Assembly (NCBI GenBank): GCA_032622095.1
Contig: CP136062.1
Location: forward strand, 136,721,351-136,785,350
Direction: 5' to 3'
DNA from: Siphonodentalium dalli
Taxonomy: Eukaryota > Mollusca > Scaphopoda > Gadilida > Siphonodentaliidae
DNA length: 64,000 nt
Shown here: one piece after another, positions 31,512 to 44,583 of the stretch
How positions within the stretch are numbered: position 1 is the first letter of the stretch
How the letters are laid out: each line of letters opens with the position of its first letter
The notes under the pieces: model-generated
The model's input: the letters and a program-made list of their open reading frames with translations, nothing else
Told to the model about the DNA's origin: nothing
Databases searched by the model: none
Program-made: the position numbers and the translations under genes

Positions 31512-34341
31512 TCAATTGAGCATGTTTCTGAAGACGAGCTCACCAGGATCTTGCCACACCAAGAAATATAGCTACATTATAACACGTAAAAGAGCGTTTA
31601 GCAATTAAATGAACGATATTTTTCTTTAATTTTAAAGCTTTTATGAGGCTTATATAACAAATATACTCAGAAAATATGTACTTATAATACACTAAAGAGC
31701 TCCTCAAACTTTTACTACTCAGTTGGACACACGGTTATTCTTCATTTATCTCTTAAAAGCATCCATACCAGGGTAGGTCCAACACTGTGGTGACGTTTCT
31801 AAATCACGAACACTGACATTTCAATCTTAATTAACAGAAACAAATTACCAGACTACTGCCTAAACATGTATTGAAGGATTGCTATCCTGATGAATACAAC
31901 ATATTCATAATGCATTATATAACCATCGCAATTAAGTAGACTGCATCTTCGAGTTTTTATCAGCGAACGATATTTATTACGGATTATTCTTTCGCATTTT
32001 GTTGTTTTTAATAATTACCAATAAATACTACGATTCTCACAAACGTTTACTACGCCAGACACGCACTCCATATTTGGAAACGGTTTATTTGCACATCTTG
32101 GGAAAGTGGCATTGTCCTAGAAAATGAAAACTGATACAGAACACAGATCTATGTAGGCACGTAAATATGTCGCCTTTTATCTAAGAGACTGGGCAGTACA
32201 ACATTGACCATGCATTGATAAATAGTAATAACTAGCAATAATTAGTTCAAGTTGAACAGATGAGTCTCCCAGTCAACATACGTATTTCCCGATAATATGC
32301 ACATGATCCATCACGTGATTGAAATAGTCCGGCATATATATTGTGTCTATTTATGGAAGGGGTTATTACCTAGCGAATGTCTGAGTCGTTGAGAATGCTT
32401 CTAATTGTAGCCACGATTCTCTGCCACCAACAGTTACTCACAGCACCATAATTATAACAGGCTCAGACGAGCAGACCTAGTTATAATATAAATGTTTTTG
32501 GGTAGTGTGAAATTTCAACGACATGCGCTCGCCTACTTCGTCACAGAATAAAAAAACACTTCATTGGAACATATAACCTAATTTATTAGCTACTAAATAA
32601 AGTACATTTTGTACTCTGCAAATCTGAAATTAAATAATTGCTAATACTGTAATAAGATATACTTGCTCGCAGAACCGGAGACTATGTCATTCCATGGTTC
32701 TGCATCTGGTTTTATTTTACCATACTATAAAAAATGTATCAATATTTAATAGCGTAAATAATTGCAAGTCATTCAGTAGATTGGCTTTTGCGAGCACTCA
32801 TCGTTTTGTCACTTGTACTAAATTACCTTCTGGAGAATGGGACAGTTTATTTTACCTCTAATATGCTCTATTCCTGGCCCGGATTTCTCCGACTTCGTCG
32901 CTTCTGACATTATGCCGGCAATAACACTATCATGTTGGTACTTGATTTTACATGTCATAGCCCTTCTGGCAAAATGAACACATAACATTTTCAACCGCCA
33001 TCCCTCCAAGCGTAGTGCTTTGGTCACTTCTGGTACTCCAGCACAAATTTTGCCTCTACAGACTTATAATTTTTGGGCGTAAACCTGGTAGTAATGAGCG
33101 AGCCATTTCGGACATAGCCATAATCTCACATTTTATGGATGGGAATTAGCCACTTGGGTTTAAACAATATTTTATTTCTTCCCAAAATTATATAATTATA
33201 AAACATGACACATGTATGAATAGAAGACTAGAAGGGAGGAAGAGGATTTGACAACAAGCATCAGATGCTTATATAGAGCCATCTCCTCAATAGCCACTTC
33301 TGGCATTACCATATCTAGGCCAATAAATAGGGTGACAAGATTTCATTGTTCTGCATGTTGTGACCTTGTATTCACACAACAAAATACCATTTAAAGGATA
33401 AAAATTAGTAAAGTACAACTGTGAATAAATGTATAAGTTTAAATAATCATTTAGGATAATTATAAATATTTATTTAATCTTTAGAATTTTACCTTACTAA
33501 TAATTAATTAGTAAAATAGAATAAACCACAAAATGTTTGATAAACTATACCTAGCACAGAAATATGATCCTAACGAAATCCTAACAAAAAAATAATTCCA
33601 AGCAATTTAGAAATTGAAAATGATGCAGAACAATAATTCTAATTTTGTTGAATCGTATATATTAGAAAACTCTTCAACAAGTGTGCAAACCAACGAAATA
33701 TCTTGTAAATAATAGAGAAATCTGCAGACCAATTAGCAATCTTCTGTGGACGATGACTCGCAGAGAAATATGAATATGAACCAATCAATCCGTTACTGCA
33801 GCTTGTTTCTTGCAGAGCAAAATAGTTCCATATTTTGAATAAGTAAAAACATAAGTATATTGCTGTTTATGTTTGTGGAGGCACAATTTATTGAAGCAGA
33901 CTTCGGAAAGCCAGAATTGTTTTATGACTAGCTATCCCTCATGACGTACCCAAAATGACTGCGCCCATAACGTAACTAAAACTACGAAGATTTACGGATT
34001 CATTTAGGCTAATAGCAGTTTAACCGCGTAATACCAGAAGTAAAATTTTAGCTAACAATAAGTTATTATAATAGTGAACAGATATACTAAGTAATAGCAG
34101 ACTGCTATTTGAAATATAAAAGTTATGATGCAAGATAGCACCGAAATTTTACGAAGTGAAACTTGTATATATAAACGTTATGCCCAGTAAAGGTCGGACC
34201 TTTACACAACCCTCCAAAAAATATTTGTGTTCTCACAAACTTGTGCTCTAATTTCATATAAGAACTTGCATACACGAAGACGATACAATTTCAAACTATG
34301 TAACTAGTTCACGTTTCATATCAGATTTCAACAATGGTTGT
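31512..34341. other. Gene-free AT-rich DNA
   Basis: No recognisable coding region or terminal repeat was found in this 2.8 kb. The 3' LTR of the Gypsy remnant should lie here if it survived, but no TG...CA pair repeated on the other side was found. The minus-strand frame at 32818-33027 has no motif. Confidence 0.4.
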
Positions 34342-35171
34342 TCATTGAATGTGATCCTTTGGCTCAAAACTTGGATTTGTTTTATTTCTTCCCTTCATGG
34401 TATGTCGTATTTTCTTCGGCATATGCAGCTTCTCCCTTTTCTTTTGGGCGTCTTCAATTTTCATCCTCTTACACTCGTCCACGTGAACCCCTAAGAATGC
34501 AATCTTGATACTTTGGATTACGATCTTGGCTTCCAGCTCGGCGACTCGGTCCGTTTCAACTGATGTCGGGTCTATACCAGGCATTTCGCCAAGGTATCTA
34601 CCAGCTGCGTGGGGAATGAATAGTCAATCCCAGACGCAGTCAGTTCAGGGAAATCGAACCGTATGACACTTACAGTTTCAGTGAGGACTGTCCTTTGCTC
34701 TTCGGCATGTGGTGTGACTTCCATCGGTTCAGCAACCACAACCGACCTTACGTCATGTGGTTGGGCGGCACAGACAGAAGCTCGGGTGTACTAGGAGCAG
34801 CTTCCACGGATGTGGATACTGGCAGCTTCTATTCTGACTTACCACGGGTGTGGAATCAGCGGAAACAACCACAGGGAGTTTCACGATTACAGAGGGTGTT
34901 GAAGGCTTTTCGTGTGCCATCTTTGCTATAGCCCGCTTTCCCCACATTTTCCGAGACTCTTCCTGAGATTCCGAGACTATTGTGACAGTTTCGTGATCTT
35001 TCTATCTTTAAATACCATCTCTGGTTGGCTCGACACCACTATCTCATCTGTACCACCCAGCTCTTTCAGTTTCTTTATCCGATTAACATGTGGTGCAAAC
35101 GCCTCGTCGTGATTCTTGTATTTTCTACTGGTGAGGGCTCTGTAGTTACAGTCTACGCGAATATGAAACAT
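34342..35171 (-). pseudogene. Decayed 3' region of the Gypsy remnant
   Basis: Three minus-strand frames run in order. One (35171-34977) has C...Y...KNHDEA..PH, resembling a worn C2H2 finger. One lies around 34947-34753. One (34584-34342) has charged, coiled-coil-like sequence (RVAELEAKIVIQSIKI). In a further frame, 34770-34600 reads VVVAEPMEVTPHAEEQ and IRFDFPELTASGIDYS without stops. Its position downstream of the integrase C-terminus suggests it is the 3' part of the same element. Assignment is weak. Confidence 0.35.
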
Positions 35172-35411
35172 TCTCTCTCAGTATTTGCGTCAAGAAATAG
35201 TGCCGTTCGCAGCGTGACAGCTCATCTACCAGGTCACACTTGGAACATTTTTATGCTGGTTCTCTAACCATGATTGTTACGCCTGTGATAGGAATGATGT
35301 TTAACCCTTACTTACATCTTACCTGGGCTTAGTCAACATTAACATGTTGCCATTCTGCGAGTGGAAGCTTTTATAGCTATTAATTTAGCTGATAATAACC
35401 ATTTAGGTATC

Positions 35412-36395
35412 TGACCATGATCGGGTTTTAGTTTTATACCGCTAACAATTATAGAGTGGCCATTTTTATCTAATTGAAATTTGTATACCAATTCAGATAG
35501 TTTCTTTGATATCAAACATGGACCATAATATAATGGTTATAATTTTGGAGCAACCCTTGGATATCTCCTTTCGTCTCGAAACCACACCGCATCTCCGACA
35601 TTATATTTTTAGCCCTTTTTTTAGCTCTTCAGCGTAAGTCGTATTTTTTTCTGTCTATCGAATGATTTACCAAGATGTTGTCTTGCAACCTCGTGCAATT
35701 GGTGCAATTTCTCTCGCAGATTCTGCACATATTCTCAATGTGACGAAATTGGTGGGTGGTTCTGAGGCAGGAGACCAAATGCTAGCTTACATGTGAGACG
35801 GACATCCCTCCCCAACATAAGCATGCTGGGGGTGAAACCTGTGTATATAGAATGTTCAACAATGTCAGTTCCACCCATAGCCTCTGGTCCTTTTGAAAAG
35901 ACATCTTCGAAATCACAAAGTATCTGTTTGATTGCTGCCATCTGCTCTATCGTTCGCTTCTTAATAAATAGTCTGCAGATGATTTGGCAGACATAGGCCT
36001 TCATTTCGATCTGAGTTACCCGATAGTTTGGCAACTCTGACTGATGTCTCACTATCTTTTGGGACTTGTGGTTCCTCTATATCATATAATACCAATGGAT
36101 CGTCATTTACAACTTCTATATTGGCAATAACCAAGTCCTGGTTCAGACTAACATCATAAGGGTTTGGTTTAATCACCCTGGCATTGCATGTTGGACTATC
36201 ACTGATAGTCAACAGACACCGGGCTAGCATTGCGGGATACTTGTCCATCACTTTCAAAGCAAGTTCCAGTAAGAGAGTCTTGGCCTCTTCAGGGAATCCA
36301 TCTCCCTCAACCAGAACATCTACCGGGCATTCTGTCTTTGATGGTAAATAGTACTGATCTGCCACTCGCACCTGATGCACGGAATCGCTGACCAA
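35412..36395 (-). pseudogene. Ty3/Gypsy pol remnant with an internal deletion
   Basis: On the minus strand, 36395-35961 contains YYLPSKTECPVDVLVEG and CNARVIKPNPYDVSLNQ, the region between protease and reverse transcriptase of Gypsy pol. After a frameshift near 36050, CDFEDVFSKGPEAMGG marks the approach to the RT. The next residues are YTGFTPSMLMLGRDVR, which is integrase, so RT, RNase H and the integrase core are missing; the junction is at about 35845. Below 35735 an unframed stretch includes NVGDAVWFRDERR and YYGPCLISKKLSELVY, the integrase C-terminal domain. Stops and frameshifts make it inactive. Confidence 0.75.
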
Positions 36396-36631
36396 TTTTA
36401 GATTAAACCCTATATAAATATATTTTATTAAGTTAAATACAAAACTTTAAGTTACTTAAAACATTTATTAAACCAGATGAAATTTTTACATCTTATTTTC
36501 ATTTTCACATGCAATTACATTCCGTCCATACAAATGTGTCTGTTAAAATATTATCTATTGGTTATGTGCTAATTAAATAATTTATTTAGTTTCATCATTA
36601 GGATCACGTATCCTGCCATGTTACTTACCCA

Positions 36632-36916
36632 TCAGCTTTTGCAGGTCCAGCTAACCAAATACCTTCTGGTGTCAGATATTGTATTGTTAGATTTTAAAAT
36701 GTGCATCCACTCCGTTATTTTTGGATCGGGTGGGGAGTGGTGGCAGAGTAACCCAGCTTGGGAAAGTTTGTGACCTATTCCTAACGTCGATTCTCTGAGA
36801 GGTGTGAACTGTGTGTATTTGTGTCTACCACAGGTTCGTATTGAATTATTCGATTCTGAAAGAAGCCGATAGTGGACTTTATATTCGTTATATGACGCGC
36901 CGCAGTGAGAACACAT
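36632..36916 (-). other. Possible exon fragment, unassigned
   Basis: A minus-strand frame of 94 codons runs into the repeat block at its upstream end. In an adjacent frame, sequence near 36680-36632 reads TIQYLTPEGIWLAGPAKADG and is followed by GTAAGT, a consensus splice donor. It lies upstream of the Gypsy remnant on the same strand. Neither frame shows a domain I recognise. Confidence 0.25.
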
Positions 36917-38760
36917 TTAAAATGTTTATAATGTGTTGAAAATGAGAGGGTTTTAGTCACACTGTCGACTCATAATGGGGCGATTCTAAGCAGATTATAT
37001 GAGGATAATTACACAAATAAGCCAACTCACGCCTTTTCAGGTGTACGCTCTTTAACTGTGCTTTATCTGTGAGCCGCGCCATAAAATAACAGATGTGACT
37101 CCATTATATGCTTATTTCGGATTCAAATAATCACAATATATACCTATTTCACCTTATATGTCGATTTTATGTGCGTATTTTCGCGAGGATATTTTGCGAA
37201 TACCATAGCTGGACTGAAAATGTCGGCAAACATAGAAAATAAAATTCGCAGAAAAATGGATTGCTTCTGTAGACCTAATTCGTGCTCTCCAACTCACACA
37301 TTTTCCACTTTCTTTCTGCTGAAATTTTATTTCACCTTAGATATTCATTCGATATTAAGATATTCATTCGAAATTCGCGTGATGTTAGTTCGACGTTCGA
37401 TATTCGGTATTTAAAAAAAAATCAATTTTCGTTTTATGTTTGAGGGGTGCGCCATTAGTCCAATTCGTGCTCTTCCGCTGAAATTTCGTACGAAATTCAG
37501 GGCTTTTCCTGTTTTCCAGACCATAGCTGGACTTTTCACTTACAAGACATACAGCTCTAGAGGGCGCATACTGTATTGACGGACCGATTGAGCTGAAATT
37601 TGATAATTATATAGTCACTCCAATATGAGAACTGCACATGCCACTCTACAAGTCCAGACATGGTCAGCGTCATGTGTTTTGAATATCGAATACCAGTCTG
37701 TTCTCCCGAAAACAAGCACATCTGCTAATAATAGAACTTATTTTAGGTAGATACATTGCTTAGAATCGTTTAATTTTGAGTCGATAATGTGCTGAAAATA
37801 AGAGGCTTTAAATTTAGTTACATTGTTGACTCAAAATGGTTTCTAAGTAGATTATGTGCGGACAATGACACAAATAAGCCAACTCACGACGTTTCTTGTG
37901 TACGCTCTTCAACTGTGTTTTCACTGGCCCGCGCCATAGAACGAAATAACGGATATGACTCCAATACCTGCTTATTTCAGAATAAAATAATCACATTATG
38001 TAACTATTTCACATTACAGGTAGATTTTGTGCGTATTTCGGCGATAATATGTTGCGAATACCATAGCTTGACTGAACATTTCGGCTAACGCATCGAAAAA
38101 AAAAATCGCAGAAATTTTTTTGCACTAGGAGACTTCTATAGACTTAATTCGTGCTATCCAACTCACACATTTTCCACTTTTGATATTCATTCGATATTCA
38201 GATATTCATTCGAGATCCGCGTGAAGTTAGTTCGATATTCAACAAAAAAATCAATTTTCGTTTTATGCATGAGGGATACGCCATGTGTCCAATTCGTGCC
38301 CTCCCACTGAAACTTCCTGCGAATTTCCGCGCTTTTCCTGTTTCCAGACCATCGCTGGATTTGGAAAAAATTACACTTAAATTACACGACATAATTATAG
38401 CTGTAGAGGGCGCAGACTGTATTGACGAGCCGATTGAGCTGAAATTTGATAATTATATAGTCACTCCAATATGAGGAGTGCACATGCCAATTTACAAGTC
38501 CAGACATGGTCAGCGTCATGCGTTTTGAATATCGAATACCAGCATGTTCTCCCGAAAAAAGCACAGTATCTGCTAATAACGGTACTTATTTTAGGTAGAT
38601 AATCTGCTTAGAATCTGAGATTTTTAGTCGATAATGTGCTGAAAATTAGAGCGTTTTAGTCACATTATCAACTCATAATGAAGCGATTCTAAGCAAATTA
38701 TGTGCGGATAATGACACAAATAAGCCAACTCCGCCCTTTCGTGTGTGTGATCTTAGAGGC
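36895..38760 (-). repeat. Right block of the dyad-module repeat system
   Basis: The sequence repeats the left block in inverse orientation. It holds dyad modules at about 37719-37795 and 38561-38642, and GTACGCTCTTTAAC or a variant at 37046 and 37907. A longer unit with GCTGAAATTTGATAATTATA and CATGGTCAGCGTCATG recurs at 37590-37690 and 38430-38530, and also at 25375-25460. The tandem period is about 850 bp. No protein is evident. Confidence 0.7.
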
Positions 38761-38840
38761 CGGATTCGTCATCTCCGGTTTAAACATCCCGGCCGGATTC
38801 ATCATCTCCGGTTTAAACCTGGTTTAAACCTACATTGGCG
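38761..38840. repeat. Fragments related to the 28161 element terminus
   Basis: GGCCGGATTCGTCATCTCCGG is followed by TTTAAAC, and the same phrase (CGGATTCATCATCTCCGG) recurs 30 bp later. This is similar to CCGAATCGGCATCTCCAG with TTTAGACC at the start of the TIR element at 28161. It may be a decayed end of a related element. Confidence 0.4.
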
Positions 38841-39689
38841 GTCCAGCCAAACCTGATCTAAGGGGGCGTTTTTGTCGTTCAGTTACCAACTAATTGACAA
38901 CTCGATTTGGTGATATGAGCATAGTCAAACTACCCTCTTACCTATCGGACCAAAAGACAAGCCGACATAATGGTTATTGACATGTAATAAATCATCGCGA
39001 ACGCGTGCATGATTTATTCATTGACAAATGAGTATCGCTCATGGACCATTAATCCGATCTCTTTGTGGGTTTAAATCAATCTGACAAAGGGCATATCTCT
39101 CAACACGAACTTCACGCGCTGTTTATCACTTTGTTTGTGATTGATTTTCTGCAAGATGCTTTACCAGCAAAGACAAAATTTGATGTATTTACATGTATAT
39201 ATGTATATCTTAAAGGGTATAGGAGCTGTATATTTGAATGTCCGTTTTTCTGTTCGCAACTGTTATAAAACTGATTTAAAAATAAGACAAAATTTAATTT
39301 TTAAAAAATGAAAAAATTGTGTTGTTAAATTGAGTAAGGAGTTGTATCTAACAAGAAACAATATTTAAAATTTATATTAATATTTGTTTTAAATTTAATA
39401 AAAAAATGTTTTTAATTAAAATGTTCAAATGATCAAAATGTGCGCAAATGTGACGCAGGCTCCTGTCGCGCGAAGGGGCCACAGCCCCTCTGACGCTGAA
39501 TAAAGGCTCCATAATCGAGTCAATCCTGGACCAAGAGGTCAGTCAAGTAAAAGCAATTTGCTTATGAGTACACACCAGAAGCGGCATCTGAACTGTTAGA
39601 AGTGGGCAACTATACAGAGGCACAGCTTTTAATAAAGAAATATGTTACATGCGTTTCTTTCTTTTTCAATGTAATAAATTTTTCCTCAT
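38841..39689. other. Gene-free AT-rich DNA
   Basis: No gene was recognised. The stretch 39260-39430 is A/T-rich with many AATTTAAAA-type words. Confidence 0.4.
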
Positions 39690-39785
39690 GCAGAAAATCA
39701 AAAAGTTCCCAGGTTTTGAACTGGTGGAATATTATGGGAATTTATGGGCGGAGCCAGAGTAGAACTTTGTGGCATGATCTACATC
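39690..39785 (+). repeat. Dispersed segment shared with 23800-23912
   Basis: TCAAAAAGTTCCCAGGTTTT through CTTTGTGGCATGATCTA is the second copy of the pair. Its frame reads KSSQVLNWWN, then RSQSRTLWHDL. A CATGCAG just upstream could be a splice acceptor. The protein, if any, is unknown. Confidence 0.4.
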
Positions 39786-40790
39786 ATACACAAATAAGCC
39801 AACTCACGCCTTTCCATGTGTACGCTCTTTAACGGATTTTTTTCACTCTGGCCCGCGCAATAAAACGAAATAACGGATATGACTCCATTATCTGCTTATT
39901 TCGGAATCAAATAATCACATTATATACCTATTTAACATTACAGGTCGATTATGTGCGTATTTTGTCGAGGATATGTTGCGAATACCATAGCTGTACTGGA
40001 AATTTCGGCTAACATCGAAAACAAAAATCGCAGAAATATGAATTTCACTATGACTCCTATAGACAGACCTCAATTTACAAATTTTCCACCTTTTTTCACG
40101 TTTGATATGTATTCGATATACAGATATTCATTCGAGATTCGCATGATGTTAGTTCGACGTTCGACACTTAGAAAATAAAAATAATAAAACCAGCACATTA
40201 TCTGCTTAAATAGAACTTGATTTAGGTAGATAATATGCTTAGAAGCGCCTCTTTTTGAGTCGATAATGTGCTGATAATGAGAACATTCTAGTCACATGCA
40301 TTACCGACTCATAATAAGGCGATTCTAAATAGATTGTGTGTGGAGAATACATATAAGCCAATATTACTCTTTAGTTATACGCTCTTTAACGGTGTTTCCA
40401 CTGTGGCCCGCGCCATAAAACGAAAACCAGCACATAATTTACTTAAATAGAACTTATTTTAGGTAGATAATATGCTTAGAATTGCCCCCTTTTTGAGTTG
40501 ATATAATGTGCTGATAGTGAGAACATTCTAATCACATTACCGAATCATAATAAGGCGATTCTAAGTAGATTGTGTGCGGCGAATGATACAAATTAGCCAA
40601 CTCACGACTTTCGTGCGTACGTTCTTTAACAGGTGTTTTCATTGACCCGCGCCATAAAACAGTAATAACGGATAAGAGTCCATTATCTGCTAATTTCATA
40701 ATAAAATAATCACATTTAAGTACCTATTTCATATTATATGTCGATTATGTGCGTATTTCGGCGAGGTTATGTTGATATAACTGCTAAGAC
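39786..40790 (-). repeat. Third block of the dyad-module repeat system
   Basis: Dyad modules lie at 40192-40273 and 40430-40513 (AGCACATTATCTGCTTAA to GATAATGTGCTG). GTACGCTCTTTAACGG or variants occur at 39820, 40378 and 40618, each followed by GGCCCGCGCCATAAAA or a variant. All are in the same orientation as the 36.9-kb block. A single further piece lies at 42500-42590. Confidence 0.7.
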
Positions 40791-41470
40791 CGGCTTCACG
40801 AACAATGGATTTTGTCAAATGTTTCTCTATAGACAAGAAACGAAAAATTATAAATACAAAAGGAAAGGCATAATATGAAATATAGAAATCACATATGATA
40901 ATAAAACGGAGCGGAATTGCGATCGTGTCTTGTATTGGTCACATGGCTGACAATAATCGAGGTTACACCACCAAAGACGTCCAACACCTACCCCTTCCCC
41001 TAATTTTACGGCGCTCGTTTTCTAGAAACGGGTTGTTCAATTTGACACTAGATTACAAGACGCGGTCGATTTCCAACTTGGACTTTTAGTATGTCAAACA
41101 GGAGGAAACAAAAAGTTGAAACCAATTATGTTTTATTTATTTTCTAGGTAGAACCACATATTGACTGGACTATAATTCATACGTTAATCTTCTTACCCAT
41201 ATGTATCATGATTGCATGTCAGGTTTTGCATGTCAGATGATCGACGAGGAATGCATTGTGGTATGCAATAATCGACAGACATGGGATTGAAATATTCGCG
41301 CTCCTAGATACCCTCAGCAAAAACACATTTCTCGCGTACTACTTTGGTGGGTGTATTCCAATACAGATCCATCGTCTCTGCAACGATAATATCTTATTAA
41401 AGCTATACATATATACGCTTCATGTGTTTCTTCTGCTCGCAATAGAATGCAGCCGCAGCACATAAATAGA
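40791..41470. other. Gene-free DNA
   Basis: No gene, RNA or element end was recognised. Frames at 40895-41089 and 41256-41465 have no motif. Confidence 0.35.
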
Positions 41471-41617
41471 GGATCTCACATGAGTTTCTATTTTATACGG
41501 AATTTATCCACCGAGTTCACTAAATTCGATTTGAGCCGAGGTTTACCGAGGCTCAAATAGAATTTAGAGGACGAGGTTGATTAATTACGTATAAAATAGG
41601 ACGAATGTGAGATACCT
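41471..41617. mobile_element. 147-bp inverted-repeat element
   Basis: GGATCTCACATGAGTTTCTA, then TTTTATACGGAATTTAT, is inverted as ATTACGTATAAAATAGGACG and AATGTGAGATACC. The inner arms pair CGATTTGAGCC with GGCTCAAAT across CGAGGTTTACCGA. It is a MITE-like hairpin without coding capacity. Confidence 0.65.
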
Positions 41618-42610
41618 TTTATCACATGATCAAATAAACCCGAAGCAACGCGAAATATTAATCGAAAACAACAATCATAAACTACAGCGATCGCAAGTTA
41701 TTTGAAGAACGCCGTGACGTCATCGCACGCGCTGATATTAAACGTGTCTATTACCGATAATTATGAAACTGCTTTTATGGCCAAATTATGTGATAAATTA
41801 ACATCTCTGATTTGCGATCAATTTTCTGGAGACATTTTATTGCGGATAAACATTCCAGCCGGTTTATCTACGTATCTTCTCCACAATACATTCGTCCCAT
41901 TATGTATGTTGGCGCTAAATACCAAATTGCATCTGTGTTGAGTCTTGTTTAGCAAATTTGTATTACGCGCCTAGCTTCTGAGCTTGAATTAACACATTAT
42001 GTGTAAGAGTATTTTGTTGTATATGTTTGTATGCTATGTTATTTCTGTTGCTATGGAGTAATAAAAGATCTCTCTCATATTATGCCGGAACGAGTCAGAT
42101 TGTACCCTCGGAAACTCGTAACTTCCGGAAAAGTCAACTCGTACCTAATTATGGGTAAAATCGTAAACCCACTAACTCGTACAACCAGGAGACTTTGCGC
42201 ACTCGATCGGTCTTCTATTTAGGCTATATAACATTATAGCCCAATTTATATATTGATATGGATCCTTCTATTCCAAACAGTCTGTCTGTCTGTCCGGATT
42301 TTTCTCCCAGACTGCTGGTCCGATTTCAACCAAATTTGGTGTGGTGACTCGGGGTACCATGGCGGATGTCACAACGGCGTTAGTTTTTCCAATTTTTTTA
42401 TTTAAAACAATTTTTTTTTAAAGTTAAATAAGCTGACTTTGGGCCTATGTCAGTATCAAATAAATCCAATTTGCACGATGATATGATGCTGCAGCAGATA
42501 TGTACGCTCTTTATATATGTGTTTTTACTGTGGCCCGGCCGCGACATCCAACGGAATAACAGGTATAAGTCCAATATGAACATGTTTGCACGAGGATATA
42601 ATGAAGTAGC
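41618..42610. other. Gene-free DNA with one repeat-system fragment
   Basis: No gene was recognised. Around 42270-42420 the sequence (TCTGTCTGTCTGTCCGG and GATTTCAACCAAATTTGGTG) resembles a dispersed repeat. The piece 42500-42590 is an outlying fragment of the dyad-module system (GTACGCTCTTTATATA, GGCCCGGCCGCGACATC). Confidence 0.45.
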
Positions 42611-42638
42611 ATAATATATATATATATATATATATATA
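42611..42638. repeat. (AT)n microsatellite, left of Helitron C
   Basis: This AT dinucleotide run ends at A42638, immediately before the TC start of Helitron C. With 43344-43425 it probably formed one uninterrupted tract before insertion. Confidence 0.75.
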
Positions 42639-43465
<827 letters not shown>

Positions 43466-44275
43466 TGTGAATGCATTACTCTGCCTGTATGCACATTGAT
43501 GACGCAGCATTCACGATGGCGCGAGTGAGAAGTCAGGGAACGAGTTGACCTGTTCTATGACGATTGTCTACAGTTGGTTCAACCTATGAAACATTGTTTT
43601 GGTTTGGATAGTTGGGGTTTATCGACGTTTTAGTCAGATTTTAGGGTTACTGGAAATACCAAATAGATGGTTAAATTAACCGGGATATCATACACTCATT
43701 TGCACGTATAAGACACCACCGACCCCCCCCCCCCCCGGAAAGCAACCGATGCGCTTATCCCGATACACAAATCAAGTTTCCCTCCCTTTGCCAAGTTTAC
43801 GTGAATCACAAATCCGTGTTTATCGGGAAACTAACCAGCTTCGCCATTGCTGGACGGCCTAATGCGCCATGCACAGTTCCGACTGAGCCATCGAGCCCCC
43901 TTATGAAAGTATGTGACGCGGGATAAGAAATGAATATTTTATTGATCCAGGCTGAACTTTAAGTAAAACTATTTCATTACAAGTAGGTCGGGATACGATT
44001 AACTCAACACATCAAATCGGTGTATGATGTGATGTACCAGTAACCCTGTAGATGCCTTCAGAACTGGAATCAGATTGTCCGTCTATCTGTCTGTCCGTTC
44101 GATCGTCCGTGGGCGCAACATTTTCCGAAGCTTTATAATAAAGCCTTGATATGTTTTAACTTGCGCATATCTTTACCACCATTGAAACATGCGCATCTAC
44201 GTTAATGAGACCGTTTGGACTTATTTAAGGAGTTATTGACATTTTAAAAAAATTAAAAAATTAATTTTGTACATG
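43466..44275. other. Gene-free DNA
   Basis: A C-run lies near 43723-43736. Around 44080-44220 the phrase GTCTGTCCGTTCGATCGTCC and the following AACATTTTCCGAAGC resemble a dispersed repeat that may have been the target of the foldback element, because similar wording (GTTGAAACTTGG) resumes at 49390. Confidence 0.4.
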
Positions 44276-44281
44276 TGTTAC

Positions 44282-44505
44282 GCCGAGTTATGTAGTAACT
44301 GACGAGTTTTGTGGTAGCTCACGAGTTATGTAGTAACAATCGACGAGTTTTGTGGTAGCTCACGAGTTTTGTAGTAAAATCGACGAGTTATGTAGTAATT
44401 TGGGTTACGAGTTTTGTAGTAAAATATCGACGAGTTTTGTAGTAAAAAACAAGCTAACGAGTTTTGTAGTAATACTCGTCGAGTTTTGTAGCAACAATAT
44501 TTAGT
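44282..44505. repeat. Outer left-arm array of ACGAGTTTTGTAGTAA units
   Basis: About ten diverged units of CGAGTTTTGTAGTAA or CGAGTTATGTAGTAA, with variable spacers such as AATCGA and AGCTCA, lie here. They are mirrored at 49138-49350. Frames through them give YYKTR-type peptides. Confidence 0.8.
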
Positions 44506-44583
44506 CAGTTTCAAAGGCGGGTTTGGACTTAATAAAATCGTATATAGTAAATGCAATACTTTTTTGTGTAAGTGTTTGTGTGG

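Noticed and set aside
31512..37000. LTRs for the Gypsy remnant
   Set aside because: No pair of direct TG...CA repeats was found on the two sides; the boundaries are probably lost or too diverged to see by eye.
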